DNA from: Pseudoduganella danionis
Lineage (GTDB): Bacteria; Pseudomonadota; Gammaproteobacteria; Burkholderiales; Burkholderiaceae_D
Length of the DNA: 64,000 nt
Direction of reading: 5' to 3'
Assembly: GCF_009720775.1 (NCBI RefSeq)
Contig: NZ_WNKW01000003.1
Span: 64,028-128,027 of the forward strand
This document shows, in pieces, positions 55,116-64,000 of the stretch. A program made the translations under genes and the position numbers. The notes under the pieces are model-generated. The model did not search any database and was not told where the DNA came from. It worked only from the letters and a program-made list of their open reading frames with translations. Every line of letters starts with the position of its first letter. Within the stretch, counting starts at the first letter, position 1.

Positions 55116-57233
55116 ATGTTTAATAAAGTTACGAAAACCTTCCAGTACGGTCAACACACCGTCACGCTGGAAACTGGCGAGATCGCTCGTCAGGCCTCCG
55201 GCGCAGTGATGGTATCGGTTGAAGATACCGTGATTCTGGCCACCGTGGTAGCGCGTAAAGACGCCAAGCCAGGTCAGGATTTCTTCCCACTGACCGTCGA
55301 CTACGTTGAAAAAACCTATGCAGCCGGTAAGATTCCTGGCGGTTTCTTCAAACGTGAAGGTCGTCCATCGGAAAAGGAAACGCTGACCTCGCGTCTGATC
55401 GACCGTCCTATCCGTCCGCTGTTCCCAGAAGGTTACCTGAACGAAGTGCAAGTGATCATTCACGTGCTGTCGGTCAATCCTGAAATCGATCCGGACATCC
55501 CTTCGATGATCGGTGCTTCGGCCGCTCTGTGCGTCGCTGGCGTGCCTTTCAACGGTCCTATCGGCGCTGCCCGCGTGGGTTACGCCAACGGTCAGTACAT
55601 CCTGAACCCGACCGTAGAACAACTGAAAACCTCGCAGATGGATCTGGTGGTGGCCGGTACCGAAACCGCCGTGCTGATGGTGGAATCGGAAGCGCAGCAA
55701 CTGTCGGAAGAAATCATGCTGGGCGCCGTGGTGTATGGCCACGAGCAGATGAAAGCTGTCATCGACGCGATCCATGATCTGGTACGCGACGGCGGCAAGC
55801 CAGAAGTCGAATGGGCACCACCTGCCAAGAACGAAGCGCTGATCGCCCGCGTGGCGCACTTCGCTGGCGACAAACTGTCGGCTGCCTATCAGGTGAAAGA
55901 CAAGCAGGAACGTACCGCCAAGCTGAAGACCGCTTCGGCTGAAATCATGGCTGACCTGTCGGCTGAAGCTGCTGCCGCTGGCACCAGCGTGGACGCTGCC
56001 GAAGTTGGCAACATCCTGTTCGAAATGGAAGCCAAGATCGTACGTTCGCAGATTCTGGACGGCGAGCCACGTATCGACGGCCGCGACACCCGCACCGTAC
56101 GTCCGATCTCGATCCGTACCTCGGTACTGCCACGTACCCACGGTTCGGCCTTGTTCACCCGTGGTGAAACCCAGGCGCTGGTAGTTGCCACGCTGGGCAC
56201 CGCGCGTGACAGCCAGAAGATCGATGCACTGATGGGCGAATTCACCGACCCGTTCATGCTGCACTACAACATGCCTCCGTTCGCCACCGGCGAAACGGGC
56301 CGCGTGGGTACGCCTAAGCGCCGCGAAATCGGCCACGGCCGTCTGGCCAAGCGCGCACTGATCGCTGCTCTGCCTTCGCAGGAAGAGTTCAGCTACGCCG
56401 TGCGTCTGGTATCGGAAATCACCGAATCGAACGGTTCCTCGTCGATGGCTTCCGTCTGCGGCGGCTGCCTGGCACTGATGGACGCTGGCGTTCCGATGAA
56501 AGAACACGTGGCCGGTATCGCCATGGGTCTGATCAAGGAAGGCGGCAAGTTCGCTGTGCTGTCCGACATTCTGGGTGACGAAGACCACCTGGGCGACATG
56601 GACTTCAAAGTGGCTGGTACCCGCAACGGTATCACGGCACTGCAGATGGACATCAAGATCATGGGCATCACCAAGGAAATCATGCAAGTGGCACTGGCGC
56701 AAGCCAAAGAAGGCCGCGAGCACATCCTGGGCGAAATGCAGAAAGCCATGCCTAACGTGAAGACCGAACTGTCGGACTTCGCCCCACGTCTGATCACCAT
56801 CAAGATCAACCCAGAGAAGATCCGTGACGTGATCGGTAAAGGCGGCGCCGTGATTCGCGCTCTGACCGAAGAAACCGGTACCCAGATCGACATCAGCGAC
56901 GAAGGCGTGGTCACCATTGCTTCCGTCGATGCTGCTGCAGGTCAGGAAGCCAAACGCCGTATCGAAGAACTGACTGCTTCGGTAGAAGTAGGCAAGTGCT
57001 ACGACGGCGTGGTTCTGAAGCTGCTGGACTTCGGCGCGATCGTGCAGGTAATGCCGGGCAAAGACGGTCTGCTGCACATCTCGCAGATCGCCAACGAGCG
57101 TGTGAACGCCGTGGCTGACTACCTGAAAGAAGGTCAGGCTGTACGCGTCAAGGTTCTGGAAACCGACGACCGCGGCCGTCTGAAACTGTCGATGAAAGCT
57201 GCTGCTGAAGAAGCAGCTGCCGCAGCACAGTAA
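55116..57233 (+). CDS. pnp: Polynucleotide phosphorylase
   Basis: The 705-residue product has two RNase PH domains, a helical linker, a KH domain ([16 protein letters not shown] near residue 570) and a C-terminal S1 domain ([26 protein letters not shown] segment near 630-650). It degrades RNA 3' to 5' phosphorolytically and is part of the degradosome in many proteobacteria. A terminator follows. Confidence 0.98.
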   Translation: MFNKVTKTFQYGQHTVTLETGEIARQASGAVMVSVEDTVILATVVARKDAKPGQDFFPLTVDYVEKTYAAGKIPGGFFKREGRPSEKETLTSRLIDRPIRPLFPEGYLNEVQVIIHVLSVNPEIDPDIPSMIGASAALCVAGVPFNGPIGAARVGYANGQYILNPTVEQLKTSQMDLVVAGTETAVLMVESEAQQLSEEIMLGAVVYGHEQMKAVIDAIHDLVRDGGKPEVEWAPPAKNEALIARVAHFAGDKLSAAYQVKDKQERTAKLKTASAEIMADLSAEAAAAGTSVDAAEVGNILFEMEAKIVRSQILDGEPRIDGRDTRTVRPISIRTSVLPRTHGSALFTRGETQALVVATLGTARDSQKIDALMGEFTDPFMLHYNMPPFATGETGRVGTPKRREIGHGRLAKRALIAALPSQEEFSYAVRLVSEITESNGSSSMASVCGGCLALMDAGVPMKEHVAGIAMGLIKEGGKFAVLSDILGDEDHLGDMDFKVAGTRNGITALQMDIKIMGITKEIMQVALAQAKEGREHILGEMQKAMPNVKTELSDFAPRLITIKINPEKIRDVIGKGGAVIRALTEETGTQIDISDEGVVTIASVDAAAGQEAKRRIEELTASVEVGKCYDGVVLKLLDFGAIVQVMPGKDGLLHISQIANERVNAVADYLKEGQAVRVKVLETDDRGRLKLSMKAAAEEAAAAAQ

Positions 57234-57256
57234 TCCTTCCGGCTCAGGCCGTAAGC

Positions 57257-57295
57257 AAAACCGCCGGTGCGCAAGTCCGGCGGTTTTTTTATTTT
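57257..57295 (+). terminator. Intrinsic terminator of pnp
   Basis: Arms AAAACCGCCGG (57257-57267) and CCGGCGGTTTT (57277-57287) enclose a 9-base loop and lead into a run of T residues. The repeat cluster starts right after it. Confidence 0.93.
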
Positions 57296-57415
57296 GGGGT
57301 CAGGTCGGGCAAAGTGCAGGTGTCAGGTCGGGCAAAGTGCAGGTGTCAGGTCGGGCTTTGGTGCAGAGTCTGCTTGAGCTTTGGCGAGCTCTGCACCAAT
57401 GCCCGACCTGACCCC
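57296..57415. repeat. REP-like repeat cluster: 23-base tandem repeats plus long hairpin
   Basis: The unit GTCAGGTCGGGCAAAGTGC (19 of 23 bases) occurs twice in exact tandem (57299-57321 and 57322-57344), and a third copy begins at 57345 and then diverges. That third part pairs with 57389-57412 in a hairpin with 24-base arms and one mismatch. The outer ends GGGGTCAGGTCGGGCA (57296-57311) and its exact complement (57400-57415) bound the element. It lies between the ends of convergent genes. This layout fits a REP/BIME-like element or a non-autonomous mobile repeat. No transposase is nearby. Confidence 0.8.
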
Positions 57416-57421
57416 GAGGGT

Positions 57422-58906
57422 TTATTTGCCGTCGTAGGTGACGCGGTAGATGCGGCCACCGTAGTCGTCCGAGATCAGCATGGAACCATCGGCCAGCGTG
57501 ACCAGATCGACAGGGCGGCCAACCACTTCTTCGCCGCGCAGGAAGCCGTCGACGAAGGCCGTGTCGGTGACGACCTTGCTGTTGTAGAGCGTGATCAGAC
57601 GCACGCTGTAGCCACTCTTGGTCGTACGGTTCCACGAGCCGTGTTCGGCGATGTAGGCCTGATTACGATAGGAAGCAGGGAACTGGCTGCCCGTGTAGAA
57701 GGTCATGCCCAGTGGTGCGACGTGCGGCCCCAGTTTGGCGACAGGCGCTTCGAACTCTTCGCAGCTACGGCCATGGGAGAAGTCGGGATCCGGCACTACG
57801 CCGCCGTGGCAATACGGGAAGCCGAAGTGCAGGCCGGGTTTGGGCGCGATATTCAGTTCGCACGATGGCGTGTTGTCGCCCATTTCGTCGCGTCCGTTAT
57901 CGGTGAACCACAGCGCTTTCGTAGTCGGGTGGAAGTCAAAGCCTACCGTGTTGCGCACGCCGCGTGCATATTCTTCCAGACCGCTACCATCGGCATTCAT
58001 GCGGTAGATCTTGGCGTGCATGCTGTCTTCCGTTTCGCACACATTGCAAGGCGCGCCGACCGGGATGTAGAGCTTGCCGTCAGGGCCGGCTTTGATGACT
58101 TTCTCGCCGTGCCACTTATCGTTAGGCAGCTTTACTTTGAGGACGGTGTAGGCCGGCTTGCTGGCGTAGTGCTTGTCGATCTGGTCGAAGCGGATTACGC
58201 GGCTGATTTCGCCCACGTACAGCGCGCCGTTGAGCAGGGTGACGCCGATCGGGTTTTCCAGACCTTCGGCCACGGTGACGACGTCGGCCTGCTGCTTATC
58301 GGCGCGCGGTACCAGTGCATAGACTTTACCGGCCTTGCGCGAACCCACATAGACGATGCCGCTGTCCGATACCACCATGCTGCGTGCAGCCGCTACCTGA
58401 TCGGCATAGACGCTGATGTGGAAGCCTTTCGGCAGCTTGAAGCCGTTAAGGTCAGGGATGTTCTGCTGGGCCTTTGCGGCAGCAATGGCGGCGGCCGTTG
58501 CAGGTGTCGTGGCGGCTGCAGCCGCAGGCGCCGCTACGCTGGCCACTTTGCTGACCACTGCAGGCTTATTTGCATTGGCTGCAATGTAGCTGGCCAGTTG
58601 CTCGATCTGCGCGGCGCTCAGCGTCTTGCCCCATGAAGGCATATCTTTTTCCGGCACCCCGCGCGTAATCACCTTGACCAGATTGGCCTTGGTCGGCGCA
58701 CCGTGCAGCCATTTGTGCGCACCCAGCGTCGGGCCGATGGCACCCTGCATGGCGCTGCCGTGGCAGGCCGCACAATGGGTCTGGTACAACTGCTCGGCGC
58801 TGCTGACGGTTTCGGCGGCGTGGGCTGGCGCGAGGGCAGCAAACAGGGCGGGCAGCAGGGCGCTCAGGCCGGCCTGAGTAGCGCTACGCAGTGCGGATGA
58901 TTTCAT
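57422..58906 (-). CDS. Cytochrome c fused to PQQ-type sugar/sorbosone dehydrogenase
   Basis: The 494-residue product has a signal peptide (about residues 1-30), a class I cytochrome c domain (haem motif CAACH near residue 45 and an axial Met region DMPSWGKTL near 92), an Ala-rich linker, and a beta-propeller of the glucose/L-sorbosone dehydrogenase family (about 150-494, including VGSRKAGKVYAL and DGRDEMGDNTP). It is likely a periplasmic quinoprotein passing electrons to its own haem and on to the respiratory chain. Quinone cofactor use is by family. The substrate is unknown. Confidence 0.85.
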   Translation of the reverse strand: MKSSALRSATQAGLSALLPALFAALAPAHAAETVSSAEQLYQTHCAACHGSAMQGAIGPTLGAHKWLHGAPTKANLVKVITRGVPEKDMPSWGKTLSAAQIEQLASYIAANANKPAVVSKVASVAAPAAAAATTPATAAAIAAAKAQQNIPDLNGFKLPKGFHISVYADQVAAARSMVVSDSGIVYVGSRKAGKVYALVPRADKQQADVVTVAEGLENPIGVTLLNGALYVGEISRVIRFDQIDKHYASKPAYTVLKVKLPNDKWHGEKVIKAGPDGKLYIPVGAPCNVCETEDSMHAKIYRMNADGSGLEEYARGVRNTVGFDFHPTTKALWFTDNGRDEMGDNTPSCELNIAPKPGLHFGFPYCHGGVVPDPDFSHGRSCEEFEAPVAKLGPHVAPLGMTFYTGSQFPASYRNQAYIAEHGSWNRTTKSGYSVRLITLYNSKVVTDTAFVDGFLRGEEVVGRPVDLVTLADGSMLISDDYGGRIYRVTYDGK

Positions 58907-59019
58907 GGCGGGGTTCCTTCATAGTGAAGGCGGTATTGTGCCATGCGCACTGAATTTCTACCTGTGCGTTGTGGAACGCTGGCATTACAATGTTGAAAAT
59001 TCCTTAACTCGACTGCGCC

Positions 59020-59862
59020 ATGAAAAAAATCCTGATTGCTGCCTTGCTTGCCCTAGGTTCCCACGCTGCCCATGCGGACGATGACTGGAACCAGCCGCGC
59101 GATCCGTTCCGCATCTACGGCAATACCTATTACGTCGGTGTGGCCGGCCTGAGTTCCGTGCTGGTGACTTCGCCCCAAGGCCATATTCTGCTCGATGGCG
59201 CCTTGCCGGATTCGCCCAAGCTGATTGCCGCCAGCATCCGCAAGCTGGGCTTCAAGCTGCGCGATGTGAAGCTGATTCTGAGTTCGCACGACCATGTGGA
59301 CCACGCAGGCGGCATCGCGGAACTGCAGCGCATGACGGGGGCGACGGTGGTGGCTAGCGCCTCCGCTGCAGCATCGCTCAAGCGCGGCCGCATGGACAAG
59401 GACGATCCCCAGTTCATCGGCAATACGCCGTATGCCCCCGTCAAGCGCGTGCGCGCGGTGGCGGATGGCGAAGTGGTGCGCCTAGGCTCGCTGGCGCTGA
59501 CGGCCATGGCGACGCCCGGCCATACGGCGGGCGGTACTAGCTGGCGCTGGCAGTCATGCGAGCAGGGTAGCTGCCGTAATCTGGTGTATGCCGACAGTAT
59601 CTATCCCGTACGCGGCAAGGGCTACCGCTTTACCGATCATCCCGAGGTGGTTGCGCAGTTCGAGCACAGCTACGCGACACTCAACGCAGCGCCGTGCGAC
59701 ATACTGGTGACGGCGCATCCATCGTTCTCGGAGCAGTGGCCGCAACTGTCGTCCGGCCAGCCGGTTGCTGTGGCAGAAGGTCAGCCTAGCGCCTGCCAGA
59801 AGCTGGTAGCGACCATGCAGCCCGAGTTGAAGCAGCGGCTGGCCGAGGAAGCCGCCAAATGA
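59020..59862 (+). CDS. Subclass B3 metallo-beta-lactamase
   Basis: The 280-residue product has a signal peptide (residues 1-19, ending AHAD) and all zinc ligands of subclass B3 enzymes: HDHVDH (HxHxDH) near residue 90, the His of PGHTAGG near 168 and the His of TAHPSF near 231. Subclass B3 enzymes hydrolyse penicillins, cephalosporins and carbapenems in the periplasm. Related chromosomal enzymes occur in Oxalobacteraceae such as THIN-B of Janthinobacterium. No AmpR-type regulator is adjacent. The following hydrolase gene overlaps its stop by 4 bases. Confidence 0.88.
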   Translation: MKKILIAALLALGSHAAHADDDWNQPRDPFRIYGNTYYVGVAGLSSVLVTSPQGHILLDGALPDSPKLIAASIRKLGFKLRDVKLILSSHDHVDHAGGIAELQRMTGATVVASASAAASLKRGRMDKDDPQFIGNTPYAPVKRVRAVADGEVVRLGSLALTAMATPGHTAGGTSWRWQSCEQGSCRNLVYADSIYPVRGKGYRFTDHPEVVAQFEHSYATLNAAPCDILVTAHPSFSEQWPQLSSGQPVAVAEGQPSACQKLVATMQPELKQRLAEEAAK

Positions 59863-60554
59863 TCGTCGATTTCGCAGTGCCGTTCGGCGAGGCGCTGCTG
59901 CAGGGGGACCAGTATGTGGGCGCTGATAGCAACCGCGTGCTGTACCTGCACGGCGCAGGCAATAGCAGCCGCCATGGCCACCGTCTGCTGCGCGGGGCTT
60001 TGCAGCAGCGCGGCATCGGCAGCACCTGCTTTGATTGCATAGGCCACGGTGACACAGGCGGTGTGCTGGCGCAGTCCTCGGTGGCGAGTCGCACGCGTCA
60101 GGCACAGGCTGTGGCCGAAGCGCGCGCGTTGCCGCAGCCGCTGGCCGTGGTGGGGGCCAGCATGGGTGCCTACAACGCTATCCGCATGACGCAAAGCCAT
60201 GCGGTCGATGCGCTGGTGCTGATCGTGCCGGGTGTGTATACGCCCAGTGCCTACGAAGTGCCGTTCGGGCCGGACTTTTCTGCCGTGATCCGCCAGCCGC
60301 GTAGCTGGGCTGATAGCGATGCGTGGGACATACTAGGGCAGTTCGAAGGGCGCTTGCTGGTGATCGCGGCGGAGCACGATGCCACGATTCCGCTGGAGAT
60401 ACCGGAACGGCTGGTGGCTGCTGCAACGCGGGCGCAGTCTGCGCAGCTGCATGTGGTCGACGGCGCCCAGCATAACTATCTGTGGGCGCTACTGGCCGAG
60501 CAGCCAGCCAGGCTGGATGCCGCCATCGAGATGGTGTGCGGGGTGTTGAAGTAG
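59859..60554 (+). CDS. Alpha/beta hydrolase, coupled to the beta-lactamase gene
   Basis: The 231-residue product has an alpha/beta hydrolase fold: VLYLHGAGNSSRHGH as oxyanion region near residue 30, nucleophile elbow GASMGAYNA near 98, a likely acid in AEHDATIP near 170 and a likely catalytic His in GAQHNYLW near 207. There is no signal peptide, so it is cytoplasmic. ATG 59859 lies in an ATGA overlap with the beta-lactamase stop. The substrate is unknown. Confidence 0.82.
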   Translation: MIVDFAVPFGEALLQGDQYVGADSNRVLYLHGAGNSSRHGHRLLRGALQQRGIGSTCFDCIGHGDTGGVLAQSSVASRTRQAQAVAEARALPQPLAVVGASMGAYNAIRMTQSHAVDALVLIVPGVYTPSAYEVPFGPDFSAVIRQPRSWADSDAWDILGQFEGRLLVIAAEHDATIPLEIPERLVAAATRAQSAQLHVVDGAQHNYLWALLAEQPARLDAAIEMVCGVLK

Positions 60555-60560
60555 CGGGGA

Positions 60561-60656
60561 TGGCGGAAGGCAGTAAGAGTCGAACTTACAGGAGAGCGGC
60601 TGACGCCCCCCACCGGGTTTGAAGCCCGGCCCCATCACCGGATAAGTATGCCTTCC
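60561..60656 (-). tRNA. selC: tRNA-Sec (anticodon UCA)
   Basis: On the minus strand a 96-base tRNA runs from 60656 to the encoded CCA at 60561-60563. The acceptor stem has eight base pairs (GGAAGGCA with TGCCTTCC), the anticodon stem-loop CCGGG-CTTCAAA-CCCGG carries TCA at 60620-60622, the variable arm is long, and the T stem is GTAAG/CTTAC. The eight-pair acceptor and long extra arm are hallmarks of bacterial selenocysteine tRNA. It lies downstream of selB and selA on the same strand. Confidence 0.96.
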
Positions 60657-60718
60657 GTGCTGGTGTGATTGCTGCTACAACTGGTGCAATGCTGGTGTGC
60701 TGTGTTTGAGTGCGACCC

Positions 60719-62617
60719 TTAAGCGCTGTGGGCCCAGACTGCGTTCGGACGCACCATGTGCACATTGCCTACGCGTCGAGTATAGCCGACCCTATCGAAG
60801 AACTCCAAGATCTGGATGGCGCGTTTGCGCCCGAGTCCCGTGGCGTCGCGGAACGAGGCTGCCTGTACTTCCGGCAGGGTGGTCACCAGTTTTGCCAGTT
60901 CGGCCAGCGGCTGCGGGTGATAGAACAGGTCCGGCACCAGTTGACTGATATCGCCACTTTTGGCCAGTTTGCGCAGCAAACGTCGTACTTCTGCTTCGGC
61001 GATGGCGTGATCGCGTGCCAGATCACGCACCCACGGCGGATCGTAGCGGCCTGCCTGCAGCGCCGCCAGCAGGGGCGCAGCAATGGCCTGTTCTTCCGCA
61101 CTCAGCTCCACACTATGATCGGGTAGGTGCAGGCTGCGACCACGCTGGCAGATTTGACCTGACGCCAGCAGATTGTCGACCAGACGGCTCCACAGCCGAT
61201 CTTCCATCTCCGGCGAGACGATGCGCTTCAGGCGCCACAGTTCGGGGCCAGCATCGTCGGGCGCTTTTTCGTGGAAGGCAGCCAGCGCAGCAAGTATCTG
61301 CTGTTCCAAGTGGTCGGCTTCTGCGGCCGCCAGCAGCAGTTCGTCGCCACCTTGCAAGGGCAGGCGCAACGTGCTGGCGGGGATATCCAGCTCCGCAGCG
61401 GGAAGCTGCGACAGGCGCACCAGCGCCGATGCGCGCAGACCGAGTGGCGAGCGCGCCAGCAGAGTGCCGCTGTCGCCGCTTTCGATGAATTCGGCCATCG
61501 CCTGCAACCACGCCAGCCGCGTGCTGCTGCGCCGTTTGCGCGCAGGGCCGAAGGGATCGAGCACCATGCCGCCACCGATGGTGGCCGTGGCTTGTGCATT
61601 GCGGATCACGAAGCGGTCACCTGCTACCGCATGGACGGGCGCATCGAGTACCAGTTGCACGCGTGCCGTCTGGCCCGGCGCCAGATATTCGCCATCGAGC
61701 AGCACCACGTTGGCAGTGTGGTGGGCGGCGCCCAGATGCACGTGCACGGGCGACCAAGGCTTGAGTGGCTGGGCGCAATCGGGCGTCAGCGTCAGGGTGG
61801 CATCGAAGCGCTCGGAGCATTCGGCCAGTGCAGGGGCTACCACCCAGCTACCACGGGCGATATCGTCCTTGCTCACACCACTCAGGCATAGCGCGAGCCG
61901 CTGTCCGCTATGGCCAGCTTCGGCACTGCGGTTCTGGGCGTGAATGCTGCGCACGCGTGCCTGCAAGCCGCTAGGTGCTAATTGCAGTACGTCGCCGATC
62001 TGCACGCGCCCCGCCAGTGCAGTGCCGGTAACGACGGTGCCTTGTCCCTGTAGGGTGAACACGCGGTCTACACCGAGACGGAACAAGCGGCGTTCGTCGC
62101 TTGCTGGCAAGGTTTTGGCCATTTGCGCCAGATGCTGGCGCAAGGCTGCTACTCCTGCATCGCCAGCGGTGCTGGCATTGGTGCGGAAGATGGCGGCATC
62201 GGAAAAATCGGTGGGAGCGAGCAGATTGCGTATCTCCTGCTCAACCTGTTCCAGTCGCGTGGCATCGACGCGGTCGGCTTTGGTGAGGGCTACCGCGCCG
62301 CGCCGTACGCCCAGCAGGCGCAGGATGGACAGGTGTTCCAGCGTCTGCGGCATGATGCCATCATCGGCAGCAATCACCAGCAGTGCTGCATCGATGCCCG
62401 TGACGCCGGCGGCCATGGTGCGGATGAATTTTTCGTGGCCGGGAACGTCGATCACGCCGAGGATGTCGCCATCATCGAGCGGCGTGTAGGCATAACCTAG
62501 TTCGATGGAAATGCCGCGCGCCTTTTCTTCCTTGAGACGATCGGTGTCCACGCCCGTGAGGGCGCGAGTAAGCGTGGTCTTGCCGTGGTCGATATGACCT
62601 GCCGTGCCTATGATCAT
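60719..62617 (-). CDS. selB: SelB, selenocysteine-specific elongation factor
   Basis: The 632-residue product has an EF-Tu-like GTPase domain with [16 protein letters not shown] at the N terminus, [10 protein letters not shown] and the G4 motif TKAD, then beta-barrel domains and C-terminal winged-helix repeats (about residues 380-632) that bind the SECIS RNA hairpin. It delivers selenocysteyl-tRNA to UGA codons. ATG 62617 overlaps the selA stop (ATGA), as in E. coli-type selAB operons. Confidence 0.95.
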   Translation of the reverse strand: MIIGTAGHIDHGKTTLTRALTGVDTDRLKEEKARGISIELGYAYTPLDDGDILGVIDVPGHEKFIRTMAAGVTGIDAALLVIAADDGIMPQTLEHLSILRLLGVRRGAVALTKADRVDATRLEQVEQEIRNLLAPTDFSDAAIFRTNASTAGDAGVAALRQHLAQMAKTLPASDERRLFRLGVDRVFTLQGQGTVVTGTALAGRVQIGDVLQLAPSGLQARVRSIHAQNRSAEAGHSGQRLALCLSGVSKDDIARGSWVVAPALAECSERFDATLTLTPDCAQPLKPWSPVHVHLGAAHHTANVVLLDGEYLAPGQTARVQLVLDAPVHAVAGDRFVIRNAQATATIGGGMVLDPFGPARKRRSSTRLAWLQAMAEFIESGDSGTLLARSPLGLRASALVRLSQLPAAELDIPASTLRLPLQGGDELLLAAAEADHLEQQILAALAAFHEKAPDDAGPELWRLKRIVSPEMEDRLWSRLVDNLLASGQICQRGRSLHLPDHSVELSAEEQAIAAPLLAALQAGRYDPPWVRDLARDHAIAEAEVRRLLRKLAKSGDISQLVPDLFYHPQPLAELAKLVTTLPEVQAASFRDATGLGRKRAIQILEFFDRVGYTRRVGNVHMVRPNAVWAHSA

Positions 62618-64000
62618 GCGCGCAGCAGTGCCAGTTGATCGATGAAGCGCTGGCGCTGATGCTCGTCGAGGCAGCGCAGATCCAGCCACAGCGCATCCTG
62701 TGCCACGCGGCCGATGACAGGCACGGGCAGGGCGCGCAAACGCTGCTCCAGTGCCCCAAGTGGATTGCTGCTGCGCTGGCCGGCGTTCTTGCCGGCTGCC
62801 TTGTCTACGCTGGCGCGAATTACTAGACCATAGCTAGGCAACTGGTCCACCGGCAGTGCGCCGCTGCCGATCTGGCTCATCATCGCTTCGCTGTGTACCT
62901 GATACTGCGTGCCCAGTGCGGCCTGCATGACGGGTGCAATTTCCTGTGCCAGCGCGTGCATTGCGCTGGCAGGGCGGGTCAGCAGACGCAGCGTGGTCAG
63001 ACGTTCCGGCAGCAGATCCGGTGCGCGGTACAGGGCTAGCACCGGCTCCAGTGCCGCGAGCGTCAGTTTGCCCACGCGCAGTGCGCGTTTGAGCGGATTC
63101 TTCTTGATCTGCGCAATCAGGTCGGCACGGCCAACGATGATGCCGCACTGCGGGCCACCGAGCAGTTTGTCGCCGCTGAAGGTGACCAGATCGGCACCAC
63201 CGGCGATGGTCTCGCGCACTGTGGTTTCGTGCGGCAGGCCATATTGTTCCAGATCGACGAGCGTACCGCTGCCCAGATCGACGGCCAGTGGCACGCCGGC
63301 CTTCTTCGCCAGCGGCGCCAGTTCCGGCAGTTCCACGCTTTTGGTGAAGCCCGTGATTGCGTAATTACTGCAATGGACTTTCATCATCAGCGCCGTTTGC
63401 GGGTTGGCCGCTTCGGCATAATCCTTGAGGTGGGTGCGGTTGGTGCTGCCCACTTCGCGCAGCACGGCACCGGCGCGCGTCATGATGTCGGGGATACGGA
63501 AAGCACCGCCGATTTCCACCAGCTCGCCGCGCGAGACGATGACTTCCTTGCCCTGTGCGACAGTGTTCAGCATCAGCAGCACGGCAGCGGCATTGTTGTT
63601 GACGATGGTGGCCGCTTCGGCCCCCGTCAGTTCCAGCAGCAGTTCTTCGATCAGGTTATCGCGGTCGCCGCGTTTGCCCGTTTCGATGTCCCATTCCAGA
63701 TTCATCGGCCAGCGCAGCGCTTCTGTTACTGCCTGCACGGCGGCGTCAGGCAGCAGCGCGCGGCCCAGATTGGTGTGCAGCACGGTACCCGTCAGATTGA
63801 ACACGGGACGCAGCGGGGAACGGTTGTTGGTGCGCAGGCGTTCGCCTAGTTGTGCCAGCACGGCGGGAATATCGGGTGCTGTCGGCATGGCAGCGCCGTC
63901 GCGACGGCTGGCCAGCATAATGCTGCGCAGCTCGGCCAGCAGCAAACGCGCCGTCTCCAGCGTCTGCACACGGCCATATTCGCTTATCAGTTCGGCGCAG
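62614..64000 (-). CDS. selA: SelA, L-seryl-tRNA(Sec) selenium transferase, 5' end outside the window
   Basis: The visible 461 codons encode almost all of SelA: the segment [29 protein letters not shown], the pyridoxal-phosphate lysine in [11 protein letters not shown] and the C-terminal [19 protein letters not shown]. The frame stays open through the right edge, with residues matching the family around [11 protein letters not shown], so the start codon lies beyond base 64000. It converts seryl-tRNA(Sec) to selenocysteyl-tRNA using selenophosphate. Confidence 0.95.
   Translation of the reverse strand, partial: CAELISEYGRVQTLETARLLLAELRSIMLASRRDGAAMPTAPDIPAVLAQLGERLRTNNRSPLRPVFNLTGTVLHTNLGRALLPDAAVQAVTEALRWPMNLEWDIETGKRGDRDNLIEELLLELTGAEAATIVNNNAAAVLLMLNTVAQGKEVIVSRGELVEIGGAFRIPDIMTRAGAVLREVGSTNRTHLKDYAEAANPQTALMMKVHCSNYAITGFTKSVELPELAPLAKKAGVPLAVDLGSGTLVDLEQYGLPHETTVRETIAGGADLVTFSGDKLLGGPQCGIIVGRADLIAQIKKNPLKRALRVGKLTLAALEPVLALYRAPDLLPERLTTLRLLTRPASAMHALAQEIAPVMQAALGTQYQVHSEAMMSQIGSGALPVDQLPSYGLVIRASVDKAAGKNAGQRSSNPLGALEQRLRALPVPVIGRVAQDALWLDLRCLDEHQRQRFIDQLALLRA

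Noticed and set aside
57299..57412. Repeat region read as a CRISPR array
   Set aside because: The units are directly adjacent without spacers, and the third copy is part of a hairpin. No cas genes are nearby.

Overview
The window is a stretch of chromosome from a betaproteobacterium, most likely Oxalobacteraceae (the Massilia/Janthinobacterium/Duganella/Undibacterium group). This is inferred from the moderately GC-rich coding sequence, three PEP-CTERM proteins with the C-terminal form typical of that family, the iscRSUA-hscBA-fdx-iscX order, the ilvBHC and pssA-leuA blocks, and a sigma factor-DUF3619-DUF3106-RDD block. Genus and species cannot be fixed from sequence alone. No phage, insertion sequence or CRISPR array is visible.

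Layout. 1-11.6 kb: part of a type VI secretion locus (tssM 3' end, tagF, an OmpA-family gene, tssL on the opposite strand, a TPR-like lipoprotein, tssB, tssC, hcp, clpV, tssA). tssJ, tssK, tssE, tssF, tssG and vgrG are not in view. 11.7-14 kb: a chemoreceptor and a DTW-domain tRNA-modifying enzyme. 14-19.3 kb: a translationally coupled operon of DUF2760 protein, Hsp70-like protein and a longer Hsp70-like/DUF3731 protein, with a perfect LexA (SOS) box upstream. 19.6-27.8 kb: a PEP-CTERM protein, a PA0069-type radical SAM protein, a ChaC-like enzyme, a LysR regulator divergent from an aromatic catabolism cluster (VOC enzyme, fumarylacetoacetate hydrolase-like protein, MFS transporter, maleylacetoacetate isomerase), and a diguanylate cyclase. 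27.9-32.2 kb: a four-gene MacB-like ABC efflux operon. 32.3-33.9 kb: a second PEP-CTERM protein and a uracil-DNA glycosylase homologue whose catalytic motif is degenerate.

34-42.4 kb: the complete Isc iron-sulfur assembly operon with an IscR-type operator, followed by a methyltransferase, threonine aldolase and an odd pseudouridine synthase homologue. 42.4-44.8 kb: ECF-type sigma factor, DUF3619, DUF3106 and RDD genes, all on the minus strand. 45.3-48.6 kb: ilvB-ilvH-ilvC with a terminator. 48.8-51.4 kb: a third PEP-CTERM protein, a divergent Lgt-family protein and a SIMPL-domain protein. 51.4-57.3 kb: pssA, leuA, a BamE/OmlA-like lipoprotein, rpsO and pnp. A REP-like repeat cluster lies just after the pnp terminator. 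57.4-60.6 kb: a cytochrome c/PQQ-type sugar dehydrogenase fusion, a subclass B3 metallo-beta-lactamase and an alpha/beta hydrolase. 60.6-64 kb: the selenocysteine machinery (selA, truncated by the window edge, selB, and tRNA-Sec), all on the minus strand.

The strongest candidate for something undescribed is the LexA-box-associated DUF2760/Hsp70/Hsp70-DUF3731 operon. Next in interest are two enzyme homologues with altered catalytic residues (the glycosylase and the pseudouridine synthase) and the REP-like repeat cluster.
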